From contig CALIAZ010000002.1 of the NCBI GenBank assembly GCA_938045565.1, forward strand, positions 1-64,000: a stretch of DNA of 64,000 nucleotides, written 5' to 3'. This DNA comes from an uncultured Atopobium sp. GTDB lineage: Bacteria; Actinomycetota; Coriobacteriia; Coriobacteriales; Atopobiaceae. The position numbers and the translations under genes were made by a program. The notes beneath the pieces were generated by a model. It did no database searches and was not told the origin of the DNA. It was given only the letters and a program-made list of their open reading frames with translations. Below are positions 24,145-31,437 of this stretch, piece by piece (the stretch's first letter is position 1; every line of letters starts with the position of its first letter).

Positions 24145-24576
24145 TTATTCTTGGTCTGTGTTTTCAAACTGTGAAGCTAAAAGTGCATCATAGCCGGATG
24201 CCTCTATACGTTCTTGCTTTGCCAGCTTTTTCTCTTGACGAGAAAGCTTTTTTGCCTTTTTGACAGGTTCAATAACGATTGGGTTTTGCCATGTCATCTC
24301 ACGCGGAGACTTGTATTCCTTGCTCATGATAGGAAGGAGTTTCTCTGGGAACATTCCATGGAGTTTGAAGGCTCCCATAAAGCCAAAAGGCAGAGAGATT
24401 AAAAGCGCTAAGAATGAGGCAATCTCAGGCTCGATAACCCCTCTAATGGTCAGTACAACAACAGGTACGATACATACTCCACCAAAAAGAAGTGCCACAA
24501 ATGAGCGTGTGGTGAGATAGCCTCCAACTGTTTTAGATGAGAACTTTGAAGGATCACTGATGAGATCGCGTTCCAT
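24145..24576 (-). CDS. PrgI-family (VirB3-like) membrane protein
   Basis: 143 residues. Two membrane segments near the middle (about 28-47 and 50-72, FVALLFGGVCIVPVVVL; FLALLISLPFGFMGAF), followed by the PrgI-type FPEKLLPIMSKEY and a basic helix (KKAKKLSRQEKKLAKQE). PrgI proteins precede VirB4 in Gram-positive transfer operons, as here (9 nt from virB4). Confidence 0.85.
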   Translation of the reverse strand: MERDLISDPSKFSSKTVGGYLTTRSFVALLFGGVCIVPVVVLTIRGVIEPEIASFLALLISLPFGFMGAFKLHGMFPEKLLPIMSKEYKSPREMTWQNPIVIEPVKKAKKLSRQEKKLAKQERIEASGYDALLASQFENTDQE

Positions 24577-24589
24577 GAGTCACTCCTTC

Positions 24590-26272
24590 CTAAACAAGTC
24601 CGAAGAGGGCTTTAGAAACACCCTCGGATTTGTCAATGATGGTTGATGCAAGTGAGATTGAGATCACGATAGGAGCTGCTGCTGCCGCAACTGCGGTGAC
24701 AGGATCACCTTGTCCCTCTACCGTCTGAGAGATGATCGTAGAGGCAATACTTGTGATTGCCGGTGTCATGGCAAGTGTGACGACAATGATCACCGAAAGA
24801 ATCGCGACGGACCCGAAACGTTGAATGTATTTGATGCCCATATGGCGCGTTGAGCGCATGGCAAAGAAGGAAAGTGGAACAGGGCTAAACGCAGCGTAAA
24901 GGTAAAGTTCCACCATGCGCGAGAATGCGATTACAAACACATGAATGACATACTTCAGCGCCGTCATAAGCATCCAGAAGATCATGATAATCCATAAAAA
25001 CGAAGCTCCGAAGTTTGCATAAGTAAGCTCAGCCACGCGTTTTGTCATCATTGAAACGATTGTGTTACTAAGACCTACTCCTGTTGCCTGATGTCCCAAA
25101 CGAGTGAGTTCTGTTGTCGCAAAGCCTGTGAGCATATTGGCAAGCTCATAAGCACCGCGGAAAAGCACATAGGCATTTGTCACGAGCGTGTAGGCAATGG
25201 CTACGGTAAGAAGATAGGTCATGAGGTTTTGCAAAGGATCTTCATGACGACGCGTAGAGGCAATGCGAGCAACTCCGGCAACGATTGATATCCCTAGAAT
25301 GAGTGCGGCATAAGGACCTGCTATAGCAGAAGAGACAATGCGCCCCATGTCATAGAAGTTAGCATAAGCTCCGTATTGAAAATCTGCTACAAAGAGGGCT
25401 TTAGGGTCGATAACAGAAAGAAGCCATCCGATAACCTTGGTCACCCAAAGAATGAGTGGCGCAATAAAGGTCGTGTAGATAAAGCGAATGAGGCACTTAA
25501 CGACTGATCCCCAGAAGTCCGTGATGTTGAAGTCAGGCTTTTTTGCGTTGCCGTCAGCAAAACCTTCTCCAACAACGTTGCCTTCTCCGTCGGTCTCGCC
25601 GGTTGCATAGCCACGAATCCAGTCATTGTCACCGACCTTAGCACTTTTATTGAGACCATCGTTAATGTCTCGCTCAGTAATACCAGAGTCAGTGCCCTGG
25701 TTAGAGTTGTTATGTGGATCATCGTTATATGAACCACCGAGCTTGGAGATGTCTTGAGGCACTTCCGCTGCATCAGGATCAAAAATATGTGTAGGAATAG
25801 AGGGACCTTGATTGGCTCCCTTTGGCCATGAAGAAGGTCTGTCACGGTAGTAGGCATCTCTGTTGGTAGATTCCATTGCATCTACGCCGGATGTTGTTGC
25901 CCAAATACCTCCACTTTGACCGCGTGGTACCTCATTGCCGAAATCAATTTTTGTACCACTCTTACTAATAGAATCAACTGGATTTCCATCAGCATCTACT
26001 AATTGCCACCAACAAGTTTGCGTACCGTCTGAATGAATATCCCGCTTTTTAAGAACCCAATGGACCTTACCTGAGTATGAGTCAGCGTCGATTGCGTTTG
26101 CGGCTTCAGCCGGACGGATCATCGCAAGCGTTGTTGCAATGATAAGCAAAAATATACAAAGAACAGAGGTTACCTTGGCAAATTTACCAGGCTTTGTAGC
26201 TAGGTCCAAACGCTCAAGGCCGCCTTTATCCCTCCATTCTGCGAGTTTTGTTGCCAATGAGGTCTGTGTCAT
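24590..26272 (-). CDS. VirB6/TrbL-like polytopic channel protein
   Basis: 560 residues. An N-terminal membrane segment (about 32-52) is followed by an extracellular Gly/Asn/Asp-rich region to about 225. Several membrane helices fill the C-terminal half (for example CLIRFIYTTFIAPLILWVTK, YLLTVAIAYTLVTNAYVLF, VAILSVIIVVTLAM). This topology fits VirB6-like inner channel proteins that sit beside PrgI and VirB4. The motif-poor extracellular part cannot be assigned. Confidence 0.8.
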   Translation of the reverse strand: MTQTSLATKLAEWRDKGGLERLDLATKPGKFAKVTSVLCIFLLIIATTLAMIRPAEAANAIDADSYSGKVHWVLKKRDIHSDGTQTCWWQLVDADGNPVDSISKSGTKIDFGNEVPRGQSGGIWATTSGVDAMESTNRDAYYRDRPSSWPKGANQGPSIPTHIFDPDAAEVPQDISKLGGSYNDDPHNNSNQGTDSGITERDINDGLNKSAKVGDNDWIRGYATGETDGEGNVVGEGFADGNAKKPDFNITDFWGSVVKCLIRFIYTTFIAPLILWVTKVIGWLLSVIDPKALFVADFQYGAYANFYDMGRIVSSAIAGPYAALILGISIVAGVARIASTRRHEDPLQNLMTYLLTVAIAYTLVTNAYVLFRGAYELANMLTGFATTELTRLGHQATGVGLSNTIVSMMTKRVAELTYANFGASFLWIIMIFWMLMTALKYVIHVFVIAFSRMVELYLYAAFSPVPLSFFAMRSTRHMGIKYIQRFGSVAILSVIIVVTLAMTPAITSIASTIISQTVEGQGDPVTAVAAAAAPIVISISLASTIIDKSEGVSKALFGLV

Positions 26273-26284
26273 AACAAGCTGTCC

Positions 26285-26506
26285 TTAGAACTGAGGGATC
26301 TGGCTTACAAGATCAGTCACAAAACTGGAGACGGAAAGACCGATCAAAATCAGACCCAAAATGATTCCCCAGAACGCTTTGTCATCAACTGGGTGTGATG
26401 CACGCCGATCATTGACTGCCTGGATAGTAGAGAACACCACTAAGATTCCTCCACCAAATCCCAGCATTGCCATAACAAAGGTAAAAATACGGCGGACAAT
26501 TTCCAT
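26285..26506 (-). CDS. Small two-helix membrane protein, pilin/VirB2-like
   Basis: 73 residues from the ATG at 26504-26506, preceded by AAGGAG; the longer frame to 26548 would start inside virD4. Two membrane segments (about 6-26, FTFVMAMLGFGGGILVVF; 45-65, FWGIILGLILIGLSVSSFV) separated by a short polar loop. Its size, position between VirD4 and VirB6, and topology suggest a VirB2-type subunit. Confidence 0.65.
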   Translation of the reverse strand: MEIVRRIFTFVMAMLGFGGGILVVFSTIQAVNDRRASHPVDDKAFWGIILGLILIGLSVSSFVTDLVSQIPQF

Positions 26507-26516
26507 ACGTAGCTCC

Positions 26517-28523
26517 TTACTCGCTCCTCGCGACTGTGTACTCTGCACTCATAGGTACAAGTTCCATTTCTTGTTTGCATTCATCCTCAAGTTGAACTTG
26601 AGGGTTGTCACCTTTTGATTTGTTGTAGAGATGATGCCAAGCTTCCACCGGAGAGGTATAGCCTCCTTGCTGTATTTGGCTGTCAAATTCTGCCAGAGCT
26701 TCTTGGAGTTTCAACCACCGCCGGTGTTTTTTAGGATCGTTTTTAATACCGCGATACCAGCTCGTTCCGCGGTAGTGTGTGAGACAGTCCGTGACGGGGA
26801 AGTTTTCGTTAGTAAGCTCGGAGGCGGAGATTACAGGAACACGGTACGCATGCTCAGAGACGTTTGAAGAGTGACCAGAGGCACCATGACCGACGGAAAC
26901 CTCAGTGTTCCAGACCGTCTTGTCTCCGATTTCCTTAGAGATTTTCTCTGCAGTTTCAGGACCAATACCGCCATACATGAGCGTAATGGCACAGTTTTCA
27001 TACAAGGTTTTTGCGTCTTTGTCCCCATAGAGCTTTTCAAATTGACCGAAGTTCTGTGAGATCAGACACAAGTTAATCCAACGACTACGAAGCGTTGAGG
27101 CAAGTTCCGGAAGATTAGGGATTTTGCCAACGTTTGCAAGTTCGTCCAAATAGCACATGATGGGTTTTGCAAGGTGGCGCTCAGAAGAGTTGTCAGCTTT
27201 TGTCATGTTCGTATGGAACAGCTGATGCAACACCATTGCAGACAAGAAAGAGAACGTCTGGTTTCCCGCATCCGGCACGATTAAGAAAAGTGCACGCTTT
27301 TCTCCGGCATCTCCCATCTTATCGAGTCCGAGTTCATCTCTTGAGAGCACACGGGCAACATCGGCATTGGCGAGGTCTTGAAGACGTGCATAGCACGAAG
27401 ACACGATTGAGGCACGCGTCTCAGGGGAATCGCTTGAAGAGATGAAACCTTCATAATTCGTAATAATGGCCCACTCAGGACGCTTACGTGCGGCGTCCGC
27501 ATTACCGTCGCAGACCTTTTCGGTAAGCCACTCACGAAAACCCATAAAGCCATCTTCCACAAGAGTTCCAAAAAACACTAGATCAAGAGCAGCAATACCG
27601 TTGTCTTGTTTTTTAACAAGCGATAAGTAGTCCAGGATTTCTGGAAGCGTACAGTCCTCTTCATGTCCGTTTTTTGCAAAGAAAAAGTAGAAATACCCCA
27701 AAAGACAGGTATAGACAATCTTCTCCATGTTTCTGAAGAATGGCTCAGAAGAGCGGGCATCAGGACTTGTCGTATTTTCGATAAACATCTCAGCAAGCTG
27801 TGAAATGTCTGTCATGCCGCTTACATAGTGCATCGGGTTGTAGCACATCGAATATGGCATCGTTACGCCACCACGAAGATCAAGATAGGAGATTTTGTAG
27901 CCGGCACGCAAAAGAAACGGCGCAAGAACGGAGAAGTTTTCAGCCTTTGGATCCAAAATCACATAGTCGCCATTGAGCTGCATAACGTTAGGCCAAATGA
28001 TTGAATATGTTTTGCCGGAACCAGAGCCGGCAACGCTGTAGGCGTGACGATTGGGAATGCGGAGCTTGAAATGAGGATTATCGGTAATGCCAAGCTCCAC
28101 ACCATCGGCTACCAAAAAGTTATCGTCTTCGATGCACTCACACCACTCAGGCTTTGGCCACGGAAGTCTTTTGCCTTCATATGTGGAAAACTCCTTAACG
28201 TGTGCATATCTCATAAGGCTGGGAGCCGTGGCAAAATGAGCGGATCCGTGAACATCCGGATGTTTCTGACGTCTCCAAGGAAGTACGATTAAAAGAAAAA
28301 GCGCAAAGACAAAGAAAAGGCCTGTGAAGTACAGAGCTTTTGATTCTATAGAAAAGCCAATAGGAGGATGGGCGGCTTTGATTTCTGCCAAAATATCTGT
28401 GTCCCGCGCGCCTGCAGGCGCCGTTATGTACTGGATAAAGATATTGCCGGCATATCCACAGAAGACAGAAATCAGAACAGTTGTTAAGCCTTTGAGAGCG
28501 ACCTTTCGCGCAGACTGAGTCAT
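26517..28523 (-). CDS. virD4: VirD4/TraG coupling ATPase
   Basis: 668 residues. Two N-terminal membrane helices (about 12-32 and 62-82), Walker A GSGSGKTYS (near 165-173) followed by DPKAENF, and Walker B IMCYLDELANVGKIP (near 452). The coupling protein links the relaxase-DNA complex to the VirB4 channel. The Walker boxes and RSRWINLCLISQNFGQ are typical of TraG/VirD4. It follows the DUF3801 gene by 6 nt. Confidence 0.95.
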   Translation of the reverse strand: MTQSARKVALKGLTTVLISVFCGYAGNIFIQYITAPAGARDTDILAEIKAAHPPIGFSIESKALYFTGLFFVFALFLLIVLPWRRQKHPDVHGSAHFATAPSLMRYAHVKEFSTYEGKRLPWPKPEWCECIEDDNFLVADGVELGITDNPHFKLRIPNRHAYSVAGSGSGKTYSIIWPNVMQLNGDYVILDPKAENFSVLAPFLLRAGYKISYLDLRGGVTMPYSMCYNPMHYVSGMTDISQLAEMFIENTTSPDARSSEPFFRNMEKIVYTCLLGYFYFFFAKNGHEEDCTLPEILDYLSLVKKQDNGIAALDLVFFGTLVEDGFMGFREWLTEKVCDGNADAARKRPEWAIITNYEGFISSSDSPETRASIVSSCYARLQDLANADVARVLSRDELGLDKMGDAGEKRALFLIVPDAGNQTFSFLSAMVLHQLFHTNMTKADNSSERHLAKPIMCYLDELANVGKIPNLPELASTLRSRWINLCLISQNFGQFEKLYGDKDAKTLYENCAITLMYGGIGPETAEKISKEIGDKTVWNTEVSVGHGASGHSSNVSEHAYRVPVISASELTNENFPVTDCLTHYRGTSWYRGIKNDPKKHRRWLKLQEALAEFDSQIQQGGYTSPVEAWHHLYNKSKGDNPQVQLEDECKQEMELVPMSAEYTVARSE

Positions 28524-28529
28524 AAAGAT

Positions 28530-29489
28530 CTACCCCCTGCGCGGACGAGGGGTCCGGATATGCGCTTGTTTTGGCGATCTCTGAGATGCGCGCACGCTTT
28601 TCTTTGCCGCCGCAGCTTTGACTTGTGCTCTCACCTCAGAAGAGGTTGGAGTAAGACTCTGAGAGGCTTTCTGTGCAGCGTTTTGTGTCTTGTGTGGAGA
28701 AAGCCCAGCGCGTGCTTTTGCTTCAGCAGTGGGGCTAAATGCACCTTCAGAGGCCACTTTAGCAAGCACAAGCGCACCCGCTAAATCCTCATTTAGTCCT
28801 GGCCTTGCCGGACCTTCTGACCGGTACAGTTCGCGCCCTTGAGCATTGAAAACCGTCGCTTCATAAGCTCCGGAATCATGAGCTTGAGCCAGGGCGTAGC
28901 AGCCCTCATTTAGCTCAAGGCGGGTTGTAAAGGTCCCTGGATCAGAAACGACAGGTTCCCAAAGCGTACCGTCTGCCTGCTGAAATGCTTGCGCCGTCAT
29001 GCCCTCCTGATAGTGTGGGAAACTCTGAATCGCTTCCTTTTGCTCAGCAGGGGAGAGGTACTTGTTTGCGATCTCTTGCATAGCAGTTGCAATAGCACCT
29101 TCATGAGGAGAAGCAAACACGACTTGTTGATGACCGGTTTCATTGTTAACTATTGCGCAGGTCACGTTGTATTTTTGCAAGAGTTTTCCAAAGTCACGAA
29201 GGCGTTCATGTGCTTCCATGCCGTTTGGAACGTCAAAGAAGGTAAGGCTCTGGTTTCCTGCCTGTTTACGCAGCTTGTCAAGGGAAATAATTCCCTTTGA
29301 TCCCAAGCCGTCAATGTGGGAAAGTCCGGCATCGGTAACTTTGAGCGCACCTACTGCAAGCGTTTTCGTTCCACGCACGCTAAGCTTTGCAAGTGCTCGA
29401 AGCGTTAGCATACAGACGTGCTCAACGCGGGGAGCTGTCATCTGGATCAGTTGTATAACGAGCTGCTCAGCTTGTCTTTCTTCGTTCAT
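28530..29489 (-). CDS. DUF3801 (PcfB-like) relaxosome-coupling protein
   Basis: 319 residues. The N-terminal 160 residues (EQLVIQLIQMTAPRVEHVCMLTLRAL, then FFDVPNGMEAHERLRDFGKLLQKYNVTCAIV) match DUF3801, the family of PcfB from pCF10, which helps present the relaxase to the coupling protein. The C-terminal 60 residues are basic, Ala/Lys/Arg/Ser-rich, and may bind DNA. It is the first transfer gene after the rep-like gene, directly before virD4, as in other Gram-positive systems. Confidence 0.8.
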   Translation of the reverse strand: MNEERQAEQLVIQLIQMTAPRVEHVCMLTLRALAKLSVRGTKTLAVGALKVTDAGLSHIDGLGSKGIISLDKLRKQAGNQSLTFFDVPNGMEAHERLRDFGKLLQKYNVTCAIVNNETGHQQVVFASPHEGAIATAMQEIANKYLSPAEQKEAIQSFPHYQEGMTAQAFQQADGTLWEPVVSDPGTFTTRLELNEGCYALAQAHDSGAYEATVFNAQGRELYRSEGPARPGLNEDLAGALVLAKVASEGAFSPTAEAKARAGLSPHKTQNAAQKASQSLTPTSSEVRAQVKAAAAKKSVRASQRSPKQAHIRTPRPRRG

Positions 29490-29573
29490 GGAATCACCTT
29501 ACCTCGGGTTTCTGTGTTTGAGTCCTTGAGCAACTGGAAGAGGACTCCTGTTGCTCAATCCTAACAAAATTTC

Positions 29574-30788
29574 TCATTTTTGTCCTGCCGATTTCCAAAA
29601 ATCTGTATTTTTCGGATTGGACTTCTTTTCCTCGGCCAAAACTGCAGAAATGATTTCCTCTCGGCTTGCTGTTTCGGAAAGCTCAATCAAATGTGGCTCT
29701 TTGAGATCTCCATTGGTTACCCAGAAAACCATATTTCCTTCAGCACAACGCTCTCCTGTTCTATAAACCTCATACGGTTTTTTAACGGATTTCTTATGCG
29801 GACGCATGCCGAGTTGGTACATCTCAGCACGTGCTTTTCCATCGTTTTGCAACCAGTACCATAGCGCTCCAAATTCAGATTTTTTCTCATGTGAGGTGGC
29901 AAAATAGCAATCACGCTTTGCCTCAAAAGCACGCCAAATCTGCTCACCTGAAAAGCCTGAGTCCATAAGCTGCGTCCAGCCTTGGACGATTTTTTCAAAT
30001 TGGTCGGGGAGAGGTGAGTAATGCCACGCCTCAACGAGTTTTCGTAGCGTGTCGACGTCCTTAACTTTCAAGGAAGTTAACCTATCAACAGGAAAAGCAA
30101 CAGTTTTTATTCTTTTCCTGTTGCTGTTAATAATACTTTCTTTATATGCGATTTGATCACTTTTTACACCATTATCTACCTGCTCTTTTTCTGAGTTTTC
30201 GCTGGTAGATGAAGTGGGTGAGTTTTCAACAATTGCCTGTTCAGGGGCTAGGTTCACGCTGACCCTAGCTAGGTTCACCGTGGACCTAGCTAGGTCCAAA
30301 TTGGCCCTAGTAGAGGGGGCTAGGTTCACGCTGACCCTAGTCGATTCATCTGGGGATTGTTGAAAACCAACTTTTGTTGACTTTTGGGTATTTTCATAAA
30401 AGTTTGAACTATTTAAGCAATTAATAGCATCATTGATTTTTGTCTGATTGACTCTATAGAGACGCATGCCGGTACGTTCGTTTCCGACGATTGCCTCACA
30501 GACAATCAACTCTTGAGCAAGTAAATTTTTAATAGCACGTTTGATGGAACTACGAGAAAAACCGATACGCTCTGCAAGCGCATAGGTAGAAGCACTCATA
30601 AAACCTGTATCAATGCGAGATACCGCATAGATAACAGCGTAAACATGAAGAGATGCTTGAAGGGGTGAGAGATTGAGACCTTTGGGGTTTGTCATCCAGT
30701 CATAGTAGATAACCGAGAATGAGTCAGAAAAATTCTCGTGATTTTGACTAGACAATAGTTCTTGCTTAGTGCTATATTGTTCCTGCAT
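29574..30788 (-). CDS. Replication initiator-like winged-helix protein with internal iterons
   Basis: 404 residues. The N-terminal 110 residues form a winged helix (LSPLQASLHVYAVIYAVSR, then ALAERIGFSRSSIKRAIKNLLAQELI), as in plasmid Rep proteins that have the origin inside their own gene. Residues about 150-185 contain a seven-residue repeat (RVSVNLA, ANLDLAR, STVNLAR) encoded by 21-bp DNA repeats (30248-30340). The C-terminal 150 residues form a second domain with many aromatics (EAWHYSPLPDQF, FGALWYWLQNDG). It is preceded by AAGGAGGA and a structured leader. Rep function is inferred from the HTH, iterons and parA/ssb context. Confidence 0.65.
   Translation of the reverse strand: MQEQYSTKQELLSSQNHENFSDSFSVIYYDWMTNPKGLNLSPLQASLHVYAVIYAVSRIDTGFMSASTYALAERIGFSRSSIKRAIKNLLAQELIVCEAIVGNERTGMRLYRVNQTKINDAINCLNSSNFYENTQKSTKVGFQQSPDESTRVSVNLAPSTRANLDLARSTVNLARVSVNLAPEQAIVENSPTSSTSENSEKEQVDNGVKSDQIAYKESIINSNRKRIKTVAFPVDRLTSLKVKDVDTLRKLVEAWHYSPLPDQFEKIVQGWTQLMDSGFSGEQIWRAFEAKRDCYFATSHEKKSEFGALWYWLQNDGKARAEMYQLGMRPHKKSVKKPYEVYRTGERCAEGNMVFWVTNGDLKEPHLIELSETASREEIISAVLAEEKKSNPKNTDFWKSAGQK
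30248..30340. repeat. 21-bp iterons inside the rep-like gene
   Basis: Four 21-bp units at 30248-30268, 30269-30289, 30290-30310 and 30320-30340. The first three are tandem without gap; the fourth follows a 9-bp insert and is identical to the first. Each begins CTAGG and ends CCTAG, so each is a palindrome with a variable middle. The reading frame is kept as a 7-residue repeat. This is the signature of a Rep-binding origin within rep. Confidence 0.8.
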
Positions 30789-30814
30789 ATTTGGTCCTCC
30801 TTACAGGACTCTTG

Positions 30815-30845
30815 AAAGCGCCGGCTGCAACCAAGGCGCTTTTTT
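30815..30845 (+). terminator. Plus-strand terminator antisense to the rep leader
   Basis: AAAGCGCC/GGCGCTTT (30815-30822 with 30835-30842), 12-nt loop, followed by T run to 30845 on the plus strand. In the minus (rep) direction there is no U-tract. It may end an antisense RNA overlapping the start of rep, a common copy-number control; no antisense promoter was proven. Confidence 0.5.
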
Positions 30846-30874
30846 CTTGCAAAAATTTCTAACTTTTCGTACAG

Positions 30875-31007
30875 TAAGAGAGGCCCTCACCGTCTCTTGC
30901 GCAGACTGAACGGTGAGGGTTTCTCTTATTTAGCGAGTACAGGTCTGTGTACAGCTCCTCACTGCTTGGCCTTAGAGAATGCAGTCTGCGCATCCATCAG
31001 CTCTAAG
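30875..31007. ncRNA. Two hairpins with 11-base complementary loops in the rep leader
   Basis: Hairpin 1: 19-bp stem (30875-30893 with 30910-30928, two G-T pairs on the plus strand), 16-nt loop. Hairpin 2: CTTAGAG/CTCTAAG (30971-30977 with 31001-31007), 23-nt loop. Loop 1 contains TGCGCAGACTG (30898-30908) and loop 2 contains its exact complement CAGTCTGCGCA (30982-30992). The two can kiss or form a pseudoknot. The G-T pairs favour a plus-strand RNA, which would be antisense to rep transcripts. Confidence 0.65.
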
Positions 31008-31022
31008 ACCCACGTAAAAAAC

Positions 31023-31277
31023 TCACGTCCTTTCAGCTTCGTGAGCAGATACGTCATCTACATAGGTTTTAAGAGATCCAATAAACGGAAGATTAGATGC
31101 TGCATGCGTCAAATGCAGTGCGCGGATATACTCATTGAGCGTAAAATCAGTTTTGCCAGAAAATCGACTAGTTAGCTGAGTCTTAGAACATCCAAGTTCA
31201 TCAGCGAGCTTCTGGTACGTCCAATCTCGCTGATCCTTAAAAGTACGCAACGCTTGAATAAGAGCGTCTTGAGCCAT
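31023..31277 (-). CDS. XRE-type HTH protein at the right end of the element
   Basis: 84 residues from the ATG at 31275-31277 (GGAGG upstream); the longer frame to 31325 lacks a site. The HTH spans about 8-40 (LRTFKDQRDWTYQKLADELGCSKTQLTSRF). It is the last gene before the right dif-like site and lies upstream of the rep leader on the same strand, so it may control rep. Small HTH genes next to an attachment site often act in excision control in other elements; here that is speculation. Confidence 0.75.
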   Translation of the reverse strand: MAQDALIQALRTFKDQRDWTYQKLADELGCSKTQLTSRFSGKTDFTLNEYIRALHLTHAASNLPFIGSLKTYVDDVSAHEAERT

Positions 31278-31337
31278 AAAACAGAGCCTCCTCACAACTT
31301 CTTCACAATTCATCCTATTGTGCAAAAATTAGTGCGA

Positions 31338-31365
31338 AAGTCTGATAATCGATATTATGTAAACT
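31338..31365 (+). repeat. Right dif-like attachment site, perfect palindromic core
   Basis: Left arm AAGTCTGATAA (31338-31348), centre TCGATA (31349-31354), right arm TTATGTAAACT (31355-31365). The middle forms the palindrome ATAAT-CGAT-ATTAT. The right arm equals the XerD-side arm of B. subtilis dif, and GATAAT with ATTATGT agrees with the published actinobacterial dif pattern as I recall it. This is probably the true chromosomal dif sequence restored at this junction. Confidence 0.8.
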
Positions 31366-31437
31366 AATGAATTACGAAAAAAAGAGAAGGATTTTGAACC
31401 CCTCTCCTTTGCGTTGTTAGTGCGTTTGCAATGAACG

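Larger units (their letters stand above)
1478..31365. mobile_element. Conjugative element integrated at a dif-like site, no own integrase
   Basis: The element is delimited by direct repeats 1478-1506 and 31337-31365 (28 of 29 bases identical). Between them lie ssb, parA, a MobC/VirD2-type relaxase module, a VirB4/VirD4/PrgI secretion operon, ArdA, a rep-like gene, a Fic cassette and adhesin/sortase cargo. I find no tyrosine or serine recombinase and no DDE transposase inside. The repeats match the dif architecture, so integration by host XerC/XerD is the simplest explanation. Plasmid-type maintenance genes suggest a replicating circular form. The repeats are seen directly; the mechanism is inference. 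Confidence 0.85.

Noticed and set aside
30248..30340. CRISPR-like array
   Set aside because: Units are contiguous and palindromic, lie within a coding sequence in frame, and have no spacers; they fit iterons.
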